64,000 nt of DNA, taken from positions 33,641 to 97,640 of the forward strand of contig NZ_JAAQPI010000020.1 of the NCBI RefSeq assembly GCF_011683955.1, read 5' to 3'. Positions 47,012 through 57,859 of this stretch are shown here, piece by piece. Source of the DNA: Pseudomaricurvus alkylphenolicus. Lineage in GTDB: Bacteria > Pseudomonadota > Gammaproteobacteria > Pseudomonadales > Cellvibrionaceae. The notes beneath the pieces were generated by a model. It was given only the letters and a program-made list of their open reading frames with translations, was not told the DNA's origin and made no database searches. Position 1 is the first letter of the stretch. The number at the start of each line of letters is the position of its first letter. A program made the position numbers and the translations under genes.

Positions 47012-47036
47012 AAAAAAAGCCCGCAAGCGGGCTTTT
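47012..47036 (-). terminator. Terminator of pnp
   Basis: On the minus strand AAAAGCCCGC pairs with GCGGGCTTTT around a two-base loop, and a run of T (47018-47012) follows. It lies 46 bases after the pnp stop. The plus strand also has four T after the stem, so it could work weakly in both directions. Confidence 0.85.
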
Positions 47037-47081
47037 CGGGAAGCTCGAAAGGGGAAAGGTGGCCCTTCCCCCGACCGAAGT

Positions 47082-49190
47082 TTAGTCTTCGGCTTCAGCT
47101 TCGGCGGCATCGTCCAGTGCCGCTTCTTTGATGGACAGCTTGATACGACCACGCTGGTCCACATCCAGACACTTGACGCGAACCATCTGGCCTTCGGTCA
47201 GGTAATCGGACACGCTGTTGACGCGCTCTTCGGCAATCTGAGAGATATGAACCAGACCGTCTTTTCCGGGCAGGAAATTAACAAACGCACCGAAGTCGAC
47301 AATGCGGACAACCTTACCTTCGTAGATTTCGCCAATCTCGGCCTCAGCCGTGATTTCGCCGATACGATCCAGGGCCGCCTGCAAAGACTCAGTGCTCTCG
47401 CCGTAGATCTTCACGGTGCCGTCGTCATCGATATCAACGGAAGCGCCGGTTTCTTCAGTGATTGAACGAATGGTGGCGCCACCTTTACCGATAATGTCGC
47501 GAATCTTATCGGGGTGTACCTTGATGGTCTCAAACTGAGGTGCGTTGTCAGAAACGCCCTGACGAGACTTGTCGATCACCTTGTTCATCTCTGCCAGGAT
47601 GTGCAAACGTGCCTGCAGAGCCTGCTCCAGAGCGATCTCCATGATCTCTTCAGTGATACCTTCGATCTTGATATCCATCTGCAACGCAGTGATACCGTCA
47701 GAGGTACCGGCAACTTTAAAGTCCATATCACCCAGGTGATCTTCGTCACCCAGAATATCGGTGAGGACGGCAAAGCCGTTGTCTTCTTTTACCAGACCCA
47801 TGGCAATACCAGCTACGGGAGCCTTCAAGGGCACACCGGCATCCATCAGAGCCAGTGAAGAACCACACACGGAAGCCATGGAAGAAGAACCGTTGGATTC
47901 AGTGATTTCACTGACCACACGAATGGAGTATGGGAACTCATCTTCTTTTGGCAGTACAGCCGCCACACCGCGACGCGCAAGGCGACCATGGCCGATTTCA
48001 CGACGACCTGTACCACCCATGCGACCGGCTTCACCTACGGAGTAGGGAGGGAAGTTGTAGTGCAGCATGAATGGGTCACGGCGTTCGCCTTCCAGCGCGT
48101 CAATGATCTGTGCATCGCGGGCGGAACCCAGAGTGGAGACCACGATGGCCTGAGTTTCACCACGGGTAAACAGTGCCGAGCCATGGGCCTTTTCCAGCAC
48201 GCCAACTTCTACCTGGATGGGACGCACGGTTTTGGTGTCACGACCATCGATACGAGGCTCACCGGCTACAACCGCCTGACGGACAGTTTGCTTTTCGAGC
48301 TTGCCGAATACCGCTTTGATATCGTCGGTGCTGACGGTTTCACTGGCCAGTTGCTCGGCAGCGGCATCGCGCAGCTCACCCAGACGGGTGTAGCGCTGCA
48401 TCTTGTCGGTGATACGGTAGGCTTCTTTGATCTGGGCACCAAAGGCCTCAGTCACAGCGGACTTGAGCTCGGTATTTTCAGGCTCTGGCGTCCACTCCCA
48501 AGCGGGCTTGGCGGCGTCTTTGGCCAGCTCGTTAACTGCCTGAATAATGGCCTGCAGCTCCTGGTGAGCAAAGAGCACGGCGCCCAGCATGATGTCTTCC
48601 GGCAGCTCGTTGGCTTCGGATTCCACCATCAGTACCGCGTCTTGGGTACCGGCAACCACCATGTCCAGCTCAGACGCTGCAACAGCGGCGTAACCCGGGT
48701 TCAGGAGATAACCCTGATCTTGGGTATAACCGACACGGGCAGCGCCAATCGGGCCACTGAACGGAATACCGGAAATGGCCAGTGCCGCAGAAGTACCGAT
48801 CATGGCCGCAATATCCGGATCCATATCCTTGCCGGCGGACATAACGGTGCAAACCACCTGCACTTCGTTCATGAAGCCATTGGGGAACAGCGGACGAATA
48901 GGACGGTCAATCAAGCGGGAGGTCAGAGTTTCTTTTTCACTGGGACGACCTTCACGCTTGAAGAAGCCACCGGGGATCTTGCCGGCGGCGTAGGCTTTTT
49001 CCTGATAGTGAACAGACAGGGGGAAGAAGTCCTGGCCTTCTCTCATACTTTTGGCGCCAACCACAGTACACAGAACCTGGGTTTCGCCCATTGTGACCAT
49101 CACCGCACCGGAGGCCTGACGAGCTACTTTGCCGGTCTCCAGAGTGACGGTATCGTTTCCATATTGAAAGGTTTTAATGACGGGATTCAC
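47082..49190 (-). CDS. pnp: Polyribonucleotide nucleotidyltransferase (PNPase)
   Basis: 702 residues, normal length. Two RNase PH-like domains (~10-140 and ~315-535; [25 protein letters not shown] region, [13 protein letters not shown]), an all-helical linker, a KH domain ~555-612 ([10 protein letters not shown]) and an S1 domain ~620-690 ([15 protein letters not shown]) are present. It degrades mRNA 3' to 5' with phosphate and is part of the degradosome. The gene follows rpsO and is probably expressed both from it and from its own leader, which contains two strong hairpins. Confidence 0.98.
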   Translation of the reverse strand: MNPVIKTFQYGNDTVTLETGKVARQASGAVMVTMGETQVLCTVVGAKSMREGQDFFPLSVHYQEKAYAAGKIPGGFFKREGRPSEKETLTSRLIDRPIRPLFPNGFMNEVQVVCTVMSAGKDMDPDIAAMIGTSAALAISGIPFSGPIGAARVGYTQDQGYLLNPGYAAVAASELDMVVAGTQDAVLMVESEANELPEDIMLGAVLFAHQELQAIIQAVNELAKDAAKPAWEWTPEPENTELKSAVTEAFGAQIKEAYRITDKMQRYTRLGELRDAAAEQLASETVSTDDIKAVFGKLEKQTVRQAVVAGEPRIDGRDTKTVRPIQVEVGVLEKAHGSALFTRGETQAIVVSTLGSARDAQIIDALEGERRDPFMLHYNFPPYSVGEAGRMGGTGRREIGHGRLARRGVAAVLPKEDEFPYSIRVVSEITESNGSSSMASVCGSSLALMDAGVPLKAPVAGIAMGLVKEDNGFAVLTDILGDEDHLGDMDFKVAGTSDGITALQMDIKIEGITEEIMEIALEQALQARLHILAEMNKVIDKSRQGVSDNAPQFETIKVHPDKIRDIIGKGGATIRSITEETGASVDIDDDGTVKIYGESTESLQAALDRIGEITAEAEIGEIYEGKVVRIVDFGAFVNFLPGKDGLVHISQIAEERVNSVSDYLTEGQMVRVKCLDVDQRGRIKLSIKEAALDDAAEAEAED

Positions 49191-49307
49191 GACATTTTCC
49201 TTATGCTTTTCTAACTTTACGTTTACTTTCGACTTTTCTTACTTTCTTCAATGTAGACTAAGGCGTCCATGCCTTTCGCCGCCCGCCTGGCTGTTGCCCG
49301 GCTTTTG

Positions 49308-49372
49308 GCCTAACGTTTTAATGTTTTAACCTTCGCGTTAGGCTTGGCAGCTAAGGGTCGCTTCCTGCGACC
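49308..49372 (-). promoter_or_regulatory. pnp leader hairpins
   Basis: On the minus strand two hairpins lie upstream of pnp. The first is GGTCGC/GCGACC around AGGAA (49372-49356). The second is a perfect GCCTAACG/CGTTAGGC (49343-49336 with 49315-49308) around a 20-base loop. In enterobacteria the pnp leader is cut by RNase III and then degraded by PNPase, which represses its own translation; position suggests the same, although sequence is not conserved. Confidence 0.5.
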
Positions 49373-49432
49373 TGCAGAGAATTCTATCCTCGGCGTTGTT
49401 CCTCAATATGAGGAGGACACAAGCGCTAAAAT

Positions 49433-49460
49433 AAAAGTGCCCGCGGTTGCGGGCACTTTT
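49433..49460 (-). terminator. rpsO terminator
   Basis: AAAAGTGCCCGC (minus, 49460-49449) pairs with GCGGGCACTTTT (49444-49433) around a four-base loop. It lies just after the rpsO stop. The T-run following is short and broken (TTTTATTTTA), so partial read-through into pnp is likely, as is known for rpsO-pnp. Confidence 0.8.
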
Positions 49461-49467
49461 ATGTCAC

Positions 49468-49737
49468 TTAGCGACGCAGACCCAGCTTTTGGATCAGTGT
49501 GGCGTAGCGACTAACGTCCTTGCCCTTCAGGTAATCCAGCAGTTTACGACGCTGGTTTACCATGCGGATCAGGCCGCGGCGTGAGTGGTGATCCTGCTTG
49601 TGATCAGAGAAGTGGCCTTGCAACTTATTGATGTTGTGGGTCAACAGCGCAACCTGCACTTCCGGAGATCCGGTATCACCTTCAGCTTGTTGAAAGTCTT
49701 TTACAATATCAGCTTTTTCAGCAGCACTCAGTGCCAT
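49468..49737 (-). CDS. rpsO: 30S ribosomal protein S15
   Basis: 89 residues, the standard length. It starts [15 protein letters not shown] and ends [12 protein letters not shown], with the diagnostic [10 protein letters not shown] and DHHSRRGL. S15 binds the central domain of 16S rRNA and organises the platform. ATG 49737 has GAGGAAAA ten bases upstream; longer in-frame extensions (to 49815) lack homology. It precedes pnp and follows truB. Confidence 0.98.
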   Translation of the reverse strand: MALSAAEKADIVKDFQQAEGDTGSPEVQVALLTHNINKLQGHFSDHKQDHHSRRGLIRMVNQRRKLLDYLKGKDVSRYATLIQKLGLRR

Positions 49738-49847
49738 AGTCTTTTCCTCAAAGTTAATATGCCTTACATCAATCCAGCCAGCCCCGTGCATATTTACAGG
49801 ACGGCTAGCTATCAAACCTTAGCGACTTAATAGACAAGCGCTATGGT

Positions 49848-50801
49848 CTAATTTTCTGCGGTGGGTCTCACCACAAGTCGTTTGGGTGCCACACGACCTT
49901 CGTCATCCAACACCCCAACGCCCAAAAATTCACCATCTTCGGCGAAGACGCGAACCATATCACCTTCGTCGCCAATGCGATAGACCTGGGGGTCCATCAC
50001 AGGGTTACCCTGGCGAAAATAATAGGCCGAGCTGTCCGCCAGGGCCAATGAGGCCAGCGACTGTACCGGCGCATCGGTCGGCAGCAGATGATGATCCAGC
50101 ACCTCTGCAAGCTCTTCGCCTCGCTCCTCACGCAACTCATCCAGCGTAAGGGTATCGGCCTCCACAAAGGGACCGGATTCGGAGCGGTGCAATTTGACCA
50201 CATGGGCACCGCAACCCAACATCTCACCGAGATCTTCCGCAATGGAGCGAATATAGGTGCCCTTGCTGCAGCGTATATCCAGATCCACCTCAGCCCGCTC
50301 GCCGGGACGAAAATCCAGCATCTCTATATGATAGATGGTTACCGGGCGAGCCTCGCGCTCAATCTCGATTCCCTGGCGTGCCAGCTTGTAGAGTGGCTCG
50401 CCATTGTGCTTAAGAGCGGAGTACATCGGCGGTACCTGCTCGATGTCACCCTCGAAGGCCTTCAGTGCTTCCTTGACCTGTGCTTCGGTGATATCGGCGG
50501 CGCTCACTTCCTCCAGCAGCTCTCCATCGAGATCGCCGGTAGTGGTGTAGGCACCCAGCCGGTAGGTGGTGCGATAGCGTTTATCGGCATCCAAGAGAAA
50601 CTGGGAAAACTTGGTCGCCTCGCCAAAACACAGCGGCAACACCCCGGTCGCCAGCGGGTCGAGACTGCCGGTATGGCCTGCCTTGGCCACATAAAACAAG
50701 CGCTTGGCTTGCTGCAGGGCATCATTGGAGGTCATGCCCGCGGATTTGTTCAATAGCAACACGCCACTTATCTGGCGCCCTCGTGCTCTTCTACGACCCA
50801 A
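49848..50801 (-). CDS. truB: tRNA pseudouridine(55) synthase TruB
   Basis: 317 residues from TTG 50801, which is seven bases after GGAAGG and gives the expected N-terminus (M)GRRRARGRQISGVLLLNK. An upstream start at 50858 would overlap rbfA by 38 bases and has no homology. The catalytic Asp is in GHTGSLDPLATG, and the PUA-like end reads DEGRVAPKRLVV. It converts U55 in the T-loop of all elongator tRNAs. It sits in the infB-rbfA-truB-rpsO-pnp operon. Confidence 0.95.
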   Translation of the reverse strand: MGRRRARGRQISGVLLLNKSAGMTSNDALQQAKRLFYVAKAGHTGSLDPLATGVLPLCFGEATKFSQFLLDADKRYRTTYRLGAYTTTGDLDGELLEEVSAADITEAQVKEALKAFEGDIEQVPPMYSALKHNGEPLYKLARQGIEIEREARPVTIYHIEMLDFRPGERAEVDLDIRCSKGTYIRSIAEDLGEMLGCGAHVVKLHRSESGPFVEADTLTLDELREERGEELAEVLDHHLLPTDAPVQSLASLALADSSAYYFRQGNPVMDPQVYRIGDEGDMVRVFAEDGEFLGVGVLDDEGRVAPKRLVVRPTAEN

Positions 50802-50820
50802 GCCGATACCTTCCGTTATT

Positions 50821-51192
50821 TCACTCTTCGCCGCGATCTTCGCGCACGGCCCGGTCAATCAGCTGTGACAATTGCTGCCCCCGCACGGAGGTCTTGTCAT
50901 AGATGAACGTCAGGCGAGGTGTCACTCGAATATCCAGCTCTTTTGCCAGATGGGAACGCAGAAAGCCGCTGGCCTTGTTCAGGGCTGCGGCGGCTTTTTC
51001 ACAGTCTTCGTCAGACTCCTTGCCGACAAAGGTCACAAATACCCGCGCGCTGGCGAGGTCGCGACTGACGTCCACGTCGTTGATATTGACCATGCCGATG
51101 CGCGGATCGCGCACCTCAAACTGGATCAACTGGGCCAGGATGCGCTGAATGGCGTCGCCCAGTCGGTCCGTTCGTTTAAATTCTCTGGCCAT
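50821..51192 (-). CDS. rbfA: Ribosome-binding factor A
   Basis: 123 residues, KH-fold. The N-terminus reads MAREFKRTDRLGDAIQR, with VNINDVDVSRDLASARVF in the middle and RLTFIYD near the end. RbfA matures 16S rRNA 5' end and is needed for cold adaptation. It starts 29 bases after infB stop and ends 20 bases before truB's TTG. Confidence 0.97.
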   Translation of the reverse strand: MAREFKRTDRLGDAIQRILAQLIQFEVRDPRIGMVNINDVDVSRDLASARVFVTFVGKESDEDCEKAAAALNKASGFLRSHLAKELDIRVTPRLTFIYDKTSVRGQQLSQLIDRAVREDRGEE

Positions 51193-51221
51193 GTTACTAC
51201 CTCTAAGAAACGGTCACGCGC

Positions 51222-53900
51222 TTAGAGCTCGCGTGCCACCTCTTTCACATCAAAGACTTCGATCTGGTCGCCGACCTTAACGTCGTAGTCCTTCACGCCG
51301 ATACCACACTCGGTGCCGTTGCGGACTTCGTTAACATCGTCCTTAAAGCGGCGCAGGGACTCCAACTCGCCTTCAAAAATAACGACGTTGTCGCGCAGTA
51401 CACGGATCGGTTTGTTGCGATATACGGTACCCTCGGTGACCATACAACCGGCAACCTGACCGAACTTCGGAGAACGGAACACTTCACGCACATCGGCGAT
51501 ACCGACAATTTCTTCGACCCGCTCGGGATCCAGCATACCTGCCAGAGCGCCTTTCACTTCGTCCAACAGCTGATAAATGATGCTGTAATAGCGAATCTCG
51601 ACAGACTCCTGCTCCGCCAGCTTACGGGCACTGCCATCGGCGCGAACATTAAATCCGATGACAATGGCACCGGAGGTCAGAGCCAGGTTGATATCGTTTT
51701 CAGTAATACCGCCAACGCCGGATACGACCACATTGACCTGAACTTCTTCGTTGCCGATATCCAAAAGTGCAGACTGGATAGCTTCCAGCGAACCGCGCAC
51801 GTCGGTCTTCAGAACTACCGGGAGAATCTTCTTCTCGGCGCTGCCCATATTGGCAAACATGTTTTCCAGCTTCGCCGCCTGCTGACGCTGCTGACGATCC
51901 TGACGGGCTTTTTCGGCACGGTGCTCGGCCACTTCTCGGGCTTTACGCTCATTGGGCACAACCACAAACTCTTCGCCCGCATCCGGCGCGGTATCCAGAC
52001 CCAGGATTTCCACCGGAGTGGATGGTCCGGCCTGCTTGGCGGTTTTGCCACGCTCGTCGGTCATGGCACGAACCCGGCCGTAACTCTGTCCGGCCAGCAG
52101 CATATCGCCGCGACTGAGTTCACCGCCCTGAACCAGAACCGTGGCGACGACACCGCGGCCTTTATCCATGCGCGATTCGATCACGACACCACGTGCAGGA
52201 ATACCTACAGGTGCTTCCAGCTCCAGCAGTTCCGCCTGCAGCGAGACGGCCTCAAGCAGTTCGTCAATACCTTCACCGGTATGTGCAGAGACGTTTACAA
52301 ACTGCACATCACCGCCCCAATCCTCGGGGATCACTTCCTTGGCGGCCAACTCATTCTTCACACGGTCAGGATCAGCGGCTTCTTTGTCACATTTGTTAAC
52401 CGCGACAACAATAGGCACCTCGGCGGCCCTGGCATGCTGAATCGCTTCCTCGGTTTGCGGCATGACGCCGTCATCGGCGGCAACCACCAGAATAACCACG
52501 TCAGTACACTGGGCACCACGTGCGCGCATTGAGGTAAATGCCGCGTGGCCTGGAGTATCCAGGAAGGCGATTTCACCCTTATCTGTTTTCACTCGGTAGG
52601 CACCAATGTGCTGGGTAATACCACCGGCCTCACCGGTAACCACCTTGGTGTTACGGATATAGTCCAGCAGAGACGTTTTACCGTGGTCAACGTGACCCAT
52701 CACAGTAACTACGGGGGCTCGAGCCTGCATATCGCCATCAGAGACGATGGATTCTTCCAGCGCTTCCTCGACTTCGTTACCACTGACGATAACCGCAGTG
52801 TGCCCCATCTCTTCAACCACAAGTTGCGCGGTTTCCTGATCAAGCGCCTGGTTCATGGTGGCCATAGTACCCATCTTCATCAGGGTCTTAACCACCACGC
52901 CAGCCTTGACACTCATACGCTGCGCCAAGTCGGAGACGGTGATAGTTTCCGGTATCTGTACTTCGTGCACGATCTTTCCTGTCGGCCGTTTGAAGCCGTG
53001 TTTGTTAGCCAACTTGATCGCGGGGCGAGCACTCTTACGGGGCCTGGCGCTACCGTCATCGGCATCCACATCGTCATCGAGCTCGTTAAGCAACGCAGTG
53101 CGATTGCTCTTTTTGGGCCCGGATTTTTTCGCCACTCTGGGCGCCTTCTTGCGGTGCGCGCCCTCGGCATCGTCATCATCGCCCGCCTCAGCGACATGCT
53201 TCTCTTTCTTCTTGCCGTGCTTGCCTTTTTCTTCTTCCTGCTTGGCCTTGAGAGCTGCTGCCTCAGCATCAGCACGCATTTGCGCTTCACTCTTGGTTCC
53301 CTCGCCCGCCTCTGCCTTAGCACCGACTTCTTTGACTTTGGCGGCCTTGCGCTGAGCTTCCTCTTCCTCAGCCTTGCGGCGAGCAGCCATGGCAGCAAGA
53401 CGCTTTTCCTCGGCGTCATCAACAAAGGAACTGGTTGGAGCAGGTGCTACCGGCACCTCCACCGCGGGCTCAGGAGCCTTGGTCTCCTCCGCCACAATTT
53501 CAACCACTTCCGGCTCCACCACGGGTTCAGGTTCAACCGGCACGCTTTCCACTACTGGCTCCGGCGCTGGAACGGGCACTTCCGCCTGCACAGACTCTTC
53601 CACATCCCGTTTAACATAAGTGCGCTTTTTGCGGACTTCGACATTAACGGTTTTGCGGCCACTGCCACTCCCAGTCTTCAGGGTAGTCGTGGTTTTACGC
53701 TTCAGGGTAATTTTTTTCGGTGCTTCTGTTGATTCACCGTGACTGGTCTTCAGGAAGGCCAGCAAAGTCTGTTTTTCTTCGTCCGACACCAGCGCATCCG
53801 CGCTCTTGTGGTTCAGACCAGCCTCAGCCATTTGCTTCAGCAGGCGCTCTTCTGACGCACCTACTGATTTGGCGAGCTCACTTACGGTTACTTCTGCCAT
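51222..53900 (-). CDS. infB: Translation initiation factor IF-2
   Basis: 892 residues. The N-terminal part (~1-330) is long and charged, rich in Lys, Ala, Glu (E-P-V-V repeats ~110-160), with an IF2-N motif at VSELAKSVG. The GTPase domain starts at the G1 box GHVDHGKT near ~400, then NKCD and the C1-C2 domains binding fMet-tRNA. The acidic/basic stretches suggest disordered spacing. It delivers fMet-tRNA to the 30S. The gene follows nusA with a 18-nt gap in the metY-rimP-nusA-infB operon. An internal start for a short IF2 form was not sought. Confidence 0.98.
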   Translation of the reverse strand: MAEVTVSELAKSVGASEERLLKQMAEAGLNHKSADALVSDEEKQTLLAFLKTSHGESTEAPKKITLKRKTTTTLKTGSGSGRKTVNVEVRKKRTYVKRDVEESVQAEVPVPAPEPVVESVPVEPEPVVEPEVVEIVAEETKAPEPAVEVPVAPAPTSSFVDDAEEKRLAAMAARRKAEEEEAQRKAAKVKEVGAKAEAGEGTKSEAQMRADAEAAALKAKQEEEKGKHGKKKEKHVAEAGDDDDAEGAHRKKAPRVAKKSGPKKSNRTALLNELDDDVDADDGSARPRKSARPAIKLANKHGFKRPTGKIVHEVQIPETITVSDLAQRMSVKAGVVVKTLMKMGTMATMNQALDQETAQLVVEEMGHTAVIVSGNEVEEALEESIVSDGDMQARAPVVTVMGHVDHGKTSLLDYIRNTKVVTGEAGGITQHIGAYRVKTDKGEIAFLDTPGHAAFTSMRARGAQCTDVVILVVAADDGVMPQTEEAIQHARAAEVPIVVAVNKCDKEAADPDRVKNELAAKEVIPEDWGGDVQFVNVSAHTGEGIDELLEAVSLQAELLELEAPVGIPARGVVIESRMDKGRGVVATVLVQGGELSRGDMLLAGQSYGRVRAMTDERGKTAKQAGPSTPVEILGLDTAPDAGEEFVVVPNERKAREVAEHRAEKARQDRQQRQQAAKLENMFANMGSAEKKILPVVLKTDVRGSLEAIQSALLDIGNEEVQVNVVVSGVGGITENDINLALTSGAIVIGFNVRADGSARKLAEQESVEIRYYSIIYQLLDEVKGALAGMLDPERVEEIVGIADVREVFRSPKFGQVAGCMVTEGTVYRNKPIRVLRDNVVIFEGELESLRRFKDDVNEVRNGTECGIGVKDYDVKVGDQIEVFDVKEVAREL

Positions 53901-53918
53901 GATCTATCCTCAATCCTC

Positions 53919-55424
53919 TTATTGCTCGCCTTCCTGCTGTTCATCAGCGAACCAAGGTTCACGCGCCTTCATGATCAAAGCTGCTGCGCGTTCCTCATCG
54001 ATGCCATCAACATCCAACAAATCATCTACCGCCTGCTCGGCCAAATCATCCATTGTGGCTATGCCGCGACTGGCCAGAATAAAGGCCAGGTGCTTGTCCA
54101 TGCCTTCCATGTTGAGCAGGTCTTCAGCAGGCTCGGCATTTTCCAGCTGCTCTTCAGAGGCCAGGGCCTGAGTCAACAGGGCATCCTTGGCACGAGAGCG
54201 AAGCTCTTCGGCAATTTCCTCGTCGAAACCTTCAATCGCCAGCATTTCTTCAAGCGGTACATAAGCCACTTCTTCCAGACTGGTAAAGCCTTCTTCTACC
54301 AGAACTTCAGCCACGTCCTCGTCAACGTCCAGAGCATTCATAAAGGTTTCGATGTAGCTGCCAGACTCTTCCTGCTGTTTGGACTGCCACTCTTCGACGC
54401 TCATGACGTTGATTTCCCAGCGGGTCAGTTCGCTGGCCAGACGAACGTTTTGTCCACTGCGACCAATTGCCTGTGCGAGATTGTCCTCATCCACAGCCAC
54501 ATCCATAGACCCGGCATCCTCGTCCACGACAATCGACTCGATCTCTGCCGGGGCCATAGCGTTAATCACAAACTGAGCCACATTGTCGTCCCAGAGCACG
54601 ATATCGATGCGCTCGCCGCCCAGCTCATTGGAAACCGCTTGTACTCGCGAACCCCGCATGCCCACGCAGGCGCCCACCGGATCGATACGTCCATCGTTGG
54701 TGTAAACCGCAATTTTCGCGCGGGAACCCGGATCTCGGGCAGCCGCCTTTAGCTCAATCACCTGTTCGGAAATTTCAGGAACTTCAATCTTAAACAGCTC
54801 GATCAGCATTTCCGGACAGGCGCGGCTGAGGTACAACTGAGGGCCACGCATTTCGGTGCGAACATCCAGCAACAGAGCGCGAACACGATCGCCCATGCGG
54901 AACACTTCACGGCCAACCAGCTGATCACGAGGCAGAAGGCCTTCGGCATTGTTGCCCAAATCGACAATGATGCTGTCGCGGGTCACTTTTTTCACGGTGC
55001 CGCTAATGAGTTCGCCCAAGCGGTCGCGGTAGAGCTCAACAATCTGCTCGCGCTCTGCCTCGCGGACCTTTTGTACGATAACCTGCTTGGCCGTTTGTGC
55101 CGCAATACGGCCAAACTCAACGTTCTCTACCACTTCGGAGTATACGTCGCCGGCCTTCAGACCTTCGTCCTTTTCGTGGGCTTCCTCCAGGGTGAACTGA
55201 GTTCCGAGCAGCGCCAGGGTGTCATCGTCAACAACCTCCCAACGGCGGGTCGTTATATAGTCCCCGGTACGGCGGTCGATCTCCACCTCAATATCGGCAT
55301 CTTCGTCGTAGCGCTTTTTGGTCGCCGCAGCGAGAGCCAGCTCAATGGCTTCAAAGATAATGCCCTTGTCTACGCCTTTTTCATTGGAGACCGCATCAGC
55401 CACCAGCAGAATTTCTTTACTCAT
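53919..55424 (-). CDS. nusA: Transcription elongation/termination factor NusA
   Basis: 501 residues with N-terminal RNAP-binding domain, S1 (~130-205), two KH domains (~205-350), and two C-terminal acidic repeats (~365-425 and ~440-495; [16 protein letters not shown] and [15 protein letters not shown]). The presence of both acidic repeats matches gammaproteobacterial NusA. It modulates pausing, termination and antitermination. It lies 34 nt after rimP. Confidence 0.98.
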   Translation of the reverse strand: MSKEILLVADAVSNEKGVDKGIIFEAIELALAAATKKRYDEDADIEVEIDRRTGDYITTRRWEVVDDDTLALLGTQFTLEEAHEKDEGLKAGDVYSEVVENVEFGRIAAQTAKQVIVQKVREAEREQIVELYRDRLGELISGTVKKVTRDSIIVDLGNNAEGLLPRDQLVGREVFRMGDRVRALLLDVRTEMRGPQLYLSRACPEMLIELFKIEVPEISEQVIELKAAARDPGSRAKIAVYTNDGRIDPVGACVGMRGSRVQAVSNELGGERIDIVLWDDNVAQFVINAMAPAEIESIVVDEDAGSMDVAVDEDNLAQAIGRSGQNVRLASELTRWEINVMSVEEWQSKQQEESGSYIETFMNALDVDEDVAEVLVEEGFTSLEEVAYVPLEEMLAIEGFDEEIAEELRSRAKDALLTQALASEEQLENAEPAEDLLNMEGMDKHLAFILASRGIATMDDLAEQAVDDLLDVDGIDEERAAALIMKAREPWFADEQQEGEQ

Positions 55425-55458
55425 GAGTACGCCTCGTTTACCTGCACCAGGTGCATCC

Positions 55459-55914
55459 CTAAAAACGGGGAATAATGTTTGCTTTTTCGATTAGTTCAAT
55501 TGGCAGCAGATATTCATGGTCATCCACCACCACCAGCACGTCGTCATCTTCAATGCCGCGCAATACACCGGAGAATTTTCTGCGACCCTCAAAAGCGGAA
55601 CGCAGCTTGATCGACACCTGCTCCCCGGCATAGCGAGCAAAATGTTCAAGGGTATAGAGAGGCCTATCCATGCCAGGAGAAGACACTTCCAGGGTATATT
55701 CACCCGCAATTGGGTCTTCAACATCCATGACGCTGCTGACCTGGCGACTGACGCGCTCGCACTCTTCCAGACCCACACCGTCAGGATGATCGATGTAGAG
55801 ACGCAAGGTGCTATGACGCCCCTGGGTGAAATACTCCAGCCCCCAGAGTTCACAGCCCAAGGACTGCACCACTGGCGCCAGTAATTCTGTTAATTGATCA
55901 TGTTTTGAAGCCAT
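55459..55914 (-). CDS. rimP: Ribosome maturation factor RimP
   Basis: 151 residues starting [11 protein letters not shown]. Two domains: alpha-beta ~10-80 ([14 protein letters not shown]) and a C-terminal SH3-like one ([16 protein letters not shown] in between). RimP binds 30S precursors. The ORF extends to 55953 upstream with a Cys-Phe-Val-Cys lead that has no homology, so I use ATG 55914. It is preceded by the terminator at 56036 after tRNA-fMet. Confidence 0.95.
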   Translation of the reverse strand: MASKHDQLTELLAPVVQSLGCELWGLEYFTQGRHSTLRLYIDHPDGVGLEECERVSRQVSSVMDVEDPIAGEYTLEVSSPGMDRPLYTLEHFARYAGEQVSIKLRSAFEGRRKFSGVLRGIEDDDVLVVVDDHEYLLPIELIEKANIIPRF

Positions 55915-56035
55915 GACAGTCAACCACACTGTACAAACAAAAAATGGGCACAAGGCCCATCATACTGCGACTGCAGAAGCACAGTCATTTGCCTGCCCCC
56001 TCCGGGAGCCGGTTGCGCCCTACCGAGCGCATACG

Positions 56036-56059
56036 AAAAAGCCCCTTAAAAGGGGCTTT
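56036..56059 (-). terminator. Terminator between tRNA-fMet and rimP
   Basis: On the minus strand AAAGCCCC pairs with GGGGCTTT around a six-base loop, followed by T's (56040-56036). It ends the tRNA transcript, though the conserved tRNA-rimP-nusA order suggests part of the RNA polymerase reads on. Confidence 0.75.
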
Positions 56060-56134
56060 CCAACTGCGCCATTGTAGCGCAAGACCAAAGATAGATCACC
56101 TTACATTCCAGAGATCAACTCAAGCCTTTGAATT

Positions 56135-56211
<77 letters not shown>

Positions 56212-56253
56212 TCAACAACTTGGCGAAGAACCCGTCCTCAACCAAGGCCGCGT

Positions 56254-56282
56254 ATTATAGGGACCGACTCAGGGATGGTCAA
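56254..56282 (-). promoter_or_regulatory. Promoter of tRNA-fMet (and the rimP-nusA-infB operon)
   Basis: Minus strand -35 TTGACC (56282-56277) and -10 TATAAT (56259-56254) with a perfect 17-base spacer, followed by a GC-rich discriminator (ACGCGG). Such a discriminator is typical of stable RNA genes under stringent control. The start point should be near 56247. Confidence 0.85.
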
Positions 56283-56391
56283 TAGCCTTTCCAGGGAAAA
56301 TTACGTTTATTTATCAATAACTTGAAAGGGTGGCACCAAGCCACCTCAGGGACGGGGCAAGTGAACGCGGACGCAGTCCGGCCGAGAAAAC

Positions 56392-56420
56392 AAAAAAGGG
56401 CCTCGCACAGCGAGACCCTT
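56392..56420 (-). terminator. Terminator of tRNA-Leu
   Basis: GGGTCTCGC pairs with GCGAGGCCC (one G-U) on the minus strand, with T-run 56397-56392. It lies just after the encoded CCA of tRNA-Leu and isolates it from tRNA-fMet. Confidence 0.85.
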
Positions 56421-56428
56421 CCTTAATA

Positions 56429-56513
56429 TGGTGCCCAAGGCCGGACTTGAACCGGCACGGCTTACGCCACTACCCCCTCAAGATAGCGTGTCTACCAATT
56501 CCACCACTTGGGC
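56429..56513 (-). tRNA. leuU: tRNA-Leu (GAG)
   Basis: 85 bases including encoded CCA and a leucine-type long variable arm. The anticodon loop TTGAGGG gives anticodon GAG, decoding CUC and CUU. It begins 12 bases after the secG stop, so secG and leuU share a transcript as in E. coli. Confidence 0.95.
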
Positions 56514-56525
56514 ATAAACTTGTTG

Positions 56526-56942
56526 TCACTGCGGCACGTCAGATGAATCAGAACCTACGGGCACATCAGCTGCCGGTATGTCGCTTTCATCGCCACTTGG
56601 TGCCGGCACATCACTGGCATCAGCTGCCGGAATCTCTGCACCCGCCTCTACAGCGGCCGGCATAGCACCGTCCGTTATCGGCAGACCCTCGGTAGCACTG
56701 ACAGCAGCCTGCTGCTTCGCCACGATGGCCAAACCAAAACTGGTGATAAAGAACACCGTTGCCAGAATCGCCGTTGCACGAGTAAAGAAGTTGCCACTCC
56801 CCTGACTGCCAAAAACAGTCTGGGACGCACCGGCACCAAAAGAAGCGCCGGCCTCCGCACCTTTACCCTGCTGCAACAGGATCAAGCCAATAATCGCCAG
56901 CGCCGTCAATACGTGCACTACCAGAATGACTTTTTCCATCAC
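56526..56942 (-). CDS. secG: Preprotein translocase subunit SecG
   Basis: 138 residues, longer than the ~110 of E. coli. Two TM segments (~4-24 and ~54-74) separated by the GAGASQTVFGSQG loop. After ~80 a tail of Ala, Pro and Asp with short DVP/DIP repeats extends to the end. SecG joins SecYE to ease protein export. ATG 56942 or 56939 are both possible. The gene lies 7 nt after tpiA and 12 nt before tRNA-Leu. Confidence 0.95.
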   Translation of the reverse strand: MMEKVILVVHVLTALAIIGLILLQQGKGAEAGASFGAGASQTVFGSQGSGNFFTRATAILATVFFITSFGLAIVAKQQAAVSATEGLPITDGAMPAAVEAGAEIPAADASDVPAPSGDESDIPAADVPVGSDSSDVPQ

Positions 56943-56949
56943 TTAACCT

Positions 56950-57687
56950 TTATTCTGCCGCCAGGCAGATTTGATAGAAATCTTCACTTGCCAACGACGC
57001 ACCGCCAACCAGTGCGCCATCAATGTCAGGCTTCGCAAAAAGCTCGCCTGCATTGGCGGGCTTTACGCTGCCGCCGTACAAAATTCTTACCGCATCCCCG
57101 GTATCACCCAGTTGTTCACGAATAAAACCGTGAACCTCTTGGGCTTGCTCAGGTGTTGCCGTCAAGCCGGTACCAATCGCCCAAACGGGCTCATAGGCAA
57201 CAACGGCGTCAGTCATAGCCTGCAACCCTGCGCGATCGATCACCGCTTTGAGCTGCTCAGCAATCACATCGAGCGTTTCGCTCGCATTCCTCTGCTCCAG
57301 AGTCTCGCCCACACAGAGGATCGGCACCAGGCCCGCCTGCTGTGCTGCCGCAAACTTCTCCGCCACCAGCTCATTGGTCTCGGAGTGGTACTCACGCCGC
57401 TCCGAATGCCCGACAATCGCATAGCGGCAATCCAGATCCGCAACCATGCTCGCCGATACCTCACCGGTGTATGCACCGGATTCGGCCTGACTGACATCCT
57501 GGGCACCAATCTGAAGACCGTCACCTGCCAATTGCTTCACTTGAGCCAGGTAAATCGCGGGAGGACACACCGCCACTTCCACCTGATGCTCACCTTGCCA
57601 GCGCTCCAGAAAACTCTCCAGCAGCTGACTGTTTGCAGCCAGACTGCCATTCATTTTCCAATTTCCGACGACCAGGGCTTGTCTCAT
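56950..57687 (-). CDS. tpiA: Triosephosphate isomerase
   Basis: 245 residues from ATG 57687 (MRQALVVGNWKMNG). Catalytic Lys in NWKMNG, His in YAIVGHSERR and Glu in VAYEPVWAIGTG are intact; the phosphate loop KPANAGEL is present. It interconverts DHAP and glyceraldehyde-3-phosphate. The ORF continues to 57777 upstream with unrelated residues. The tpiA-secG pairing is conserved. Confidence 0.97.
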   Translation of the reverse strand: MRQALVVGNWKMNGSLAANSQLLESFLERWQGEHQVEVAVCPPAIYLAQVKQLAGDGLQIGAQDVSQAESGAYTGEVSASMVADLDCRYAIVGHSERREYHSETNELVAEKFAAAQQAGLVPILCVGETLEQRNASETLDVIAEQLKAVIDRAGLQAMTDAVVAYEPVWAIGTGLTATPEQAQEVHGFIREQLGDTGDAVRILYGGSVKPANAGELFAKPDIDGALVGGASLASEDFYQICLAAE

Positions 57688-57859
57688 GCTTTCAGGTCCT
57701 ATCCCCAATGACACACGCAGAGCGTTATCTCCATACGCTGCCAATATTGCCGGGGGCTCTTGGCAAAACGGGCGCAAATGGTATCGGATAAATTCATAAG
57801 ATACAACGCCTTATAACGATGATTGGAAATTTTATTTACCTGATTAGCCGGACAGGATA

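Noticed and set aside
47988..49214. 408-codon open frame on the plus strand
   Set aside because: It is antisense to pnp, rich in His, Gly and Thr as expected from the reverse frame of a GC-rich gene, and has no domain.
52545..53732. 395-codon plus-strand frame
   Set aside because: Antisense of infB; no ribosome site and improbable composition (Phe, His, Leu).
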